A DNA stretch of 7,082 nucleotides, taken from assembly GCA_021443065.1 (NCBI GenBank), contig JABUUR010000531.1, positions 1 through 7,082 of the forward strand, written 5' to 3'. Both the position numbers and the translations under genes were made by a program. Shown here in pieces: positions 5,278 to 7,082 of the stretch. A model generated the notes under the pieces. The model saw only the letters and a program-made list of their open reading frames with translations, made no database searches and was not told the origin of the DNA. The stretch is from Fibrobacter sp. Lineage in GTDB: Bacteria > Fibrobacterota > Fibrobacteria > Fibrobacterales > Fibrobacteraceae. Position 1 is the first letter of the stretch. The number at the start of each line of letters is the position of its first letter.

Positions 5278-6423
5278 CTACTTTCGCAGCCCCCTAAACC
5301 GATCCTCAATCCAGCGGTCACTGTAAAAATGCTTCATGGTGGATTTTACAATACCCTTCACCGTATCGCGGGTAATTTTCACCTTCTTGTCGCTTGCAAA
5401 TATGGAAGATCCGTCGCCGATTAACTTCATGTTCTCCGCGGCCATGAACATAGGCCACAGGCAGAACAGGCGGGTGCGCATCTTGACGTTCGGCACAAGT
5501 TTGATGTATTCCACCGCATCGGTCAAATGCCCCCAGGCCTTTTCCACAAGTTCAGCCATCACCGCGGCTCGGCGCTTGTCAAAATCCTCGCGGTCCGTCA
5601 CACAGGCACATTCGCGGTCCGCGCTGGCCACACTACAGGGCGCATCAAACATCTCGTACGAATGTTCAAAGCCATGCCTGCGGCAAATTTCTTCGGGAAT
5701 AAAGCACACGCGTCGGCCGGCATCCTCCACGCAATCCTTCACGATGTTTGCCACCTGCAGAGCAAGTCCAAAACTCACGTCCAGTTTTTGCATTTCGGCC
5801 TTGCGCTTTTCGCCAATCAGGCAGGTGTCCGCGGCAAACAGTTGCGTCAAGAGTTTGCCCACGATTCCCGCCACATAGTAGCAGTATTCATCCAGGTCCG
5901 AGACCGATTCCAGCGTAAACCATCCGGAACCCGCGCCACCGTTCAAGGCAGCCTCCTGACGCAGCGCAAACTTCGCCATGCCACCGCACATTTCAACGGT
6001 CACGTCACGCACGGGGGCCGCGTACACCTCGGGCAGTTCCTTCAGCAGCGGAACCACCACGTGGGTATGCAGGCACAAATCCATGTAGGGGTGCTGAGAC
6101 TTTCGCCAGTTTTCGGGCAGGGCGCGCTCAAAGGCTTCCACATCCTCGTCGCGCAGTTCAGAACTGCGAAAAATACGTGCGAACTTTTCCAGCAGCACTT
6201 CCTTTTCAAAAGCGCACATTTCCGGGTCGTCTTCCACCGTATCGGCAATGCGCAAATACAAGTAGGCAAGCAGAATGCTCTTGTGGAGTTTGCCTTTCAG
6301 CACATTGATGTTCAAGGCAAAAGTCCTGGAAACTTGCAAAAGGATTTCCTCTGCATAGGCCCAGGCCTCCTTGCCCGTAAGGACAGCCTCCCCCATTCCC
6401 ACCTGGTCCAGGATGTTAGACAT
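5278..6423 (-). CDS. Squalene/phytoene synthase family protein
   Basis: A head-to-head prenyl transferase that condenses two farnesyl or geranylgeranyl diphosphates, here most likely to squalene or a relative. 381 residues. Motifs: VSRTFALNI (31-39), first Mg-binding aspartate motif DTVED (61-65), YCYYVAGIVG (180-189), second aspartate motif DCVED (230-234) followed by GRRVCFIPEE (236-245). Both metal sites are intact, so activity is expected. The C-terminal part MRTRLFCLWPMF (315-326) recalls longer squalene-synthase-like members; no transmembrane anchor is evident. The start at 6423 is preferred over an in-frame ATG at 6444 because GGAG lies 7 nt before it and the residues further upstream fit no family sequence. 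It overlaps the upstream membrane-protein gene by 8 nt, indicating translational coupling. The product could be squalene, dehydrosqualene or phytoene; no desaturase or cyclase is in view to decide. Confidence 0.88.
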   Translation of the reverse strand: MSNILDQVGMGEAVLTGKEAWAYAEEILLQVSRTFALNINVLKGKLHKSILLAYLYLRIADTVEDDPEMCAFEKEVLLEKFARIFRSSELRDEDVEAFERALPENWRKSQHPYMDLCLHTHVVVPLLKELPEVYAAPVRDVTVEMCGGMAKFALRQEAALNGGAGSGWFTLESVSDLDEYCYYVAGIVGKLLTQLFAADTCLIGEKRKAEMQKLDVSFGLALQVANIVKDCVEDAGRRVCFIPEEICRRHGFEHSYEMFDAPCSVASADRECACVTDREDFDKRRAAVMAELVEKAWGHLTDAVEYIKLVPNVKMRTRLFCLWPMFMAAENMKLIGDGSSIFASDKKVKITRDTVKGIVKSTMKHFYSDRWIEDRFRGLRK

Positions 6424-6985
6424 ACATGGTCTCCGCAATAACATCGCGAGGAATCTTCTTTGTCCTTGCCATGGCGTTCACATATTTCCACAGGCGGCCA
6501 CGAGATTCAGCCTTCTTCAAGTTCCTTGTAAAGCGCCAAACAGTCTGGTTGTGAACATCGGCCTCGCTCCTAAAAACACCCTTGCTTTCGGATTCGTAGC
6601 GAACCCTGCGGTACTCCAAAAAATACGCCGACCTGTACAAGTTTGCCGTTTTCTTCTTGGCCACGTTGCAAAGAGCCACTCCCAGAATCAAGAACAGGGG
6701 AACTTCGGCCAAGGCATAGACCGCGGGGATTTCCGACCACTTGCCAAACGCCCAAACCGAAGGGGCCACCGAGAACAGGGAAACAGCAAGGGTGAAAACA
6801 ATGTCGCAGGGTTTCCAGAAAGTTTTTGCGGCAGGGATATACGCCCATTTTTGCCCCTTGCGGAGCATTTTTTTTAGGTAGGTGGGGTAAGAAACCCTGT
6901 AAAACCAGAAAAACAGGCCAATCCATAAAAGAACCGGGGCCCAGAAAACATAATCCAAGACAGAGAGAACAGTTTGCAATTCCAT
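6416..6985 (-). CDS. Hypothetical membrane protein, three predicted transmembrane helices
   Basis: I do not recognise the family. From the ATG at 6985 the protein has 189 residues. Hydrophobic segments lie at about 7-29, 61-80 and 85-108. The basic loop after the first (30-56, many Lys/Arg) suggests it faces the cytoplasm, as would the last 80 residues, a soluble basic tail with no membrane segment. The ATG at 6985 is preferred to a TTG three codons upstream, because the TTG lies inside the TAnnTTTG promoter-like box. It overlaps the synthase gene by 8 nt, so the two are probably made together. That hints at a role near isoprenoid lipid synthesis in the membrane, but this is guilt by association only. 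Confidence 0.65.
   Translation of the reverse strand: MELQTVLSVLDYVFWAPVLLWIGLFFWFYRVSYPTYLKKMLRKGQKWAYIPAAKTFWKPCDIVFTLAVSLFSVAPSVWAFGKWSEIPAVYALAEVPLFLILGVALCNVAKKKTANLYRSAYFLEYRRVRYESESKGVFRSEADVHNQTVWRFTRNLKKAESRGRLWKYVNAMARTKKIPRDVIAETMYV
6431..6434 (-). promoter_or_regulatory. Ribosome binding site that decides the synthase start
   Basis: GGAG on the minus strand, 7 nt before the ATG at 6423 and inside the end of the membrane-protein gene. It supports 6423 rather than 6444 as the synthase start. Confidence 0.6.
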
Positions 6986-6991
6986 ACGAGC

Positions 6992-6999
6992 CAAATTTA
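6992..6999 (-). promoter_or_regulatory. TAnnTTTG (-7) promoter box of the membrane protein-synthase-lspA operon
   Basis: On the minus strand this reads TAAATTTG, a full match to the TAnnTTTG -7 consensus of Bacteroidota, 6 nt before the ATG at 6985. A TTG lies 17 nt upstream as a possible -33 element. No Shine-Dalgarno sequence precedes the ATG, so the mRNA may be nearly leaderless. Confidence 0.5.
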
Positions 7000-7020
7000 G
7001 GAAATTCGACGCCGTTCAAC

Positions 7021-7029
7021 TTATCCACA
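7021..7029 (+). promoter_or_regulatory. DnaA-box sequence TTATCCACA
   Basis: An exact match to the 9-bp DnaA consensus, 36 nt upstream of the operon's first ATG and just upstream of its promoter-like box. No second perfect box and no origin-type genes were noticed in the window. It may be a DnaA-responsive promoter site, the edge of something to the right, or chance. Confidence 0.35.
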
Positions 7030-7082
7030 ATTTGAGCGAGGAGCCAAAAATGGCCCTGGCTGGGAAAAATCGGCAATTCTTG

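Noticed and set aside
5527..6441. 304-residue plus-strand reading frame opposite the synthase
   Set aside because: Antisense to a gene with both aspartate-rich motifs intact. Its His/Gln/Phe-rich composition is typical of a shadow frame.
7042..7061. AGCCA/TGGCT stem as a terminator of a gene to the right
   Set aside because: The stem is only 5 bp with a 10-nt loop and no following T-run on the minus strand.

Overview
All seven supported genes lie on the minus strand. Read in the direction of transcription, from high to low coordinates, they are: an unrecognised small membrane protein; a squalene/phytoene synthase-family enzyme; lspA (lipoprotein signal peptidase); a PD-(D/E)XK nuclease-like protein of unknown role; an rluD-type 23S rRNA pseudouridine synthase; a MurC-family Mur ligase; and the first 108 codons of a thiH-like gene that runs off the left edge. 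The long plus-strand reading frames opposite these genes look like shadows.

The window suggests a free-living or gut bacterium of the Fibrobacterota/Bacteroidota (FCB) group, most plausibly Fibrobacter-like. This is an inference. It rests on the gene mix and on start regions that lack a Shine-Dalgarno sequence but carry a TAnnTTT element, resembling the -7 box known from Bacteroidota, 4-6 nt before the ATG.

Right part (about 4703-6985): the membrane protein and the synthase overlap by 8 nt, and lspA follows after 29 nt, so the three probably form one operon. The two downstream genes have GGAG-type ribosome binding sites, while the first has a TAnnTTTG box. A perfect DnaA-box sequence lies just upstream of the operon.

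Centre (3391-4640): the 463-nt gap after lspA holds the most striking structure, four spaced palindromes built from AAGGACTA...TAGTCCTT. They lie directly upstream of the PD-(D/E)XK-like gene, the only gene here with a full AAGGAG ribosome binding site. lspA and an rluD-type gene are direct neighbours in many bacteria, so the hairpin cluster plus this gene looks like a module inserted between them.

Left part (1-3364): rluD, with an unusual 112-residue charged tail, and murC, with non-canonical active-site motifs, lie 22 nt apart. Each has its own TAnnTTT box. A 244-nt gap containing a structured, repeat-like element then separates murC from thiH.

Functionally the window mixes envelope genes (lipoprotein processing, a Mur ligase, isoprenoid lipid synthesis), ribosome maturation (rluD) and thiamine synthesis (thiH).
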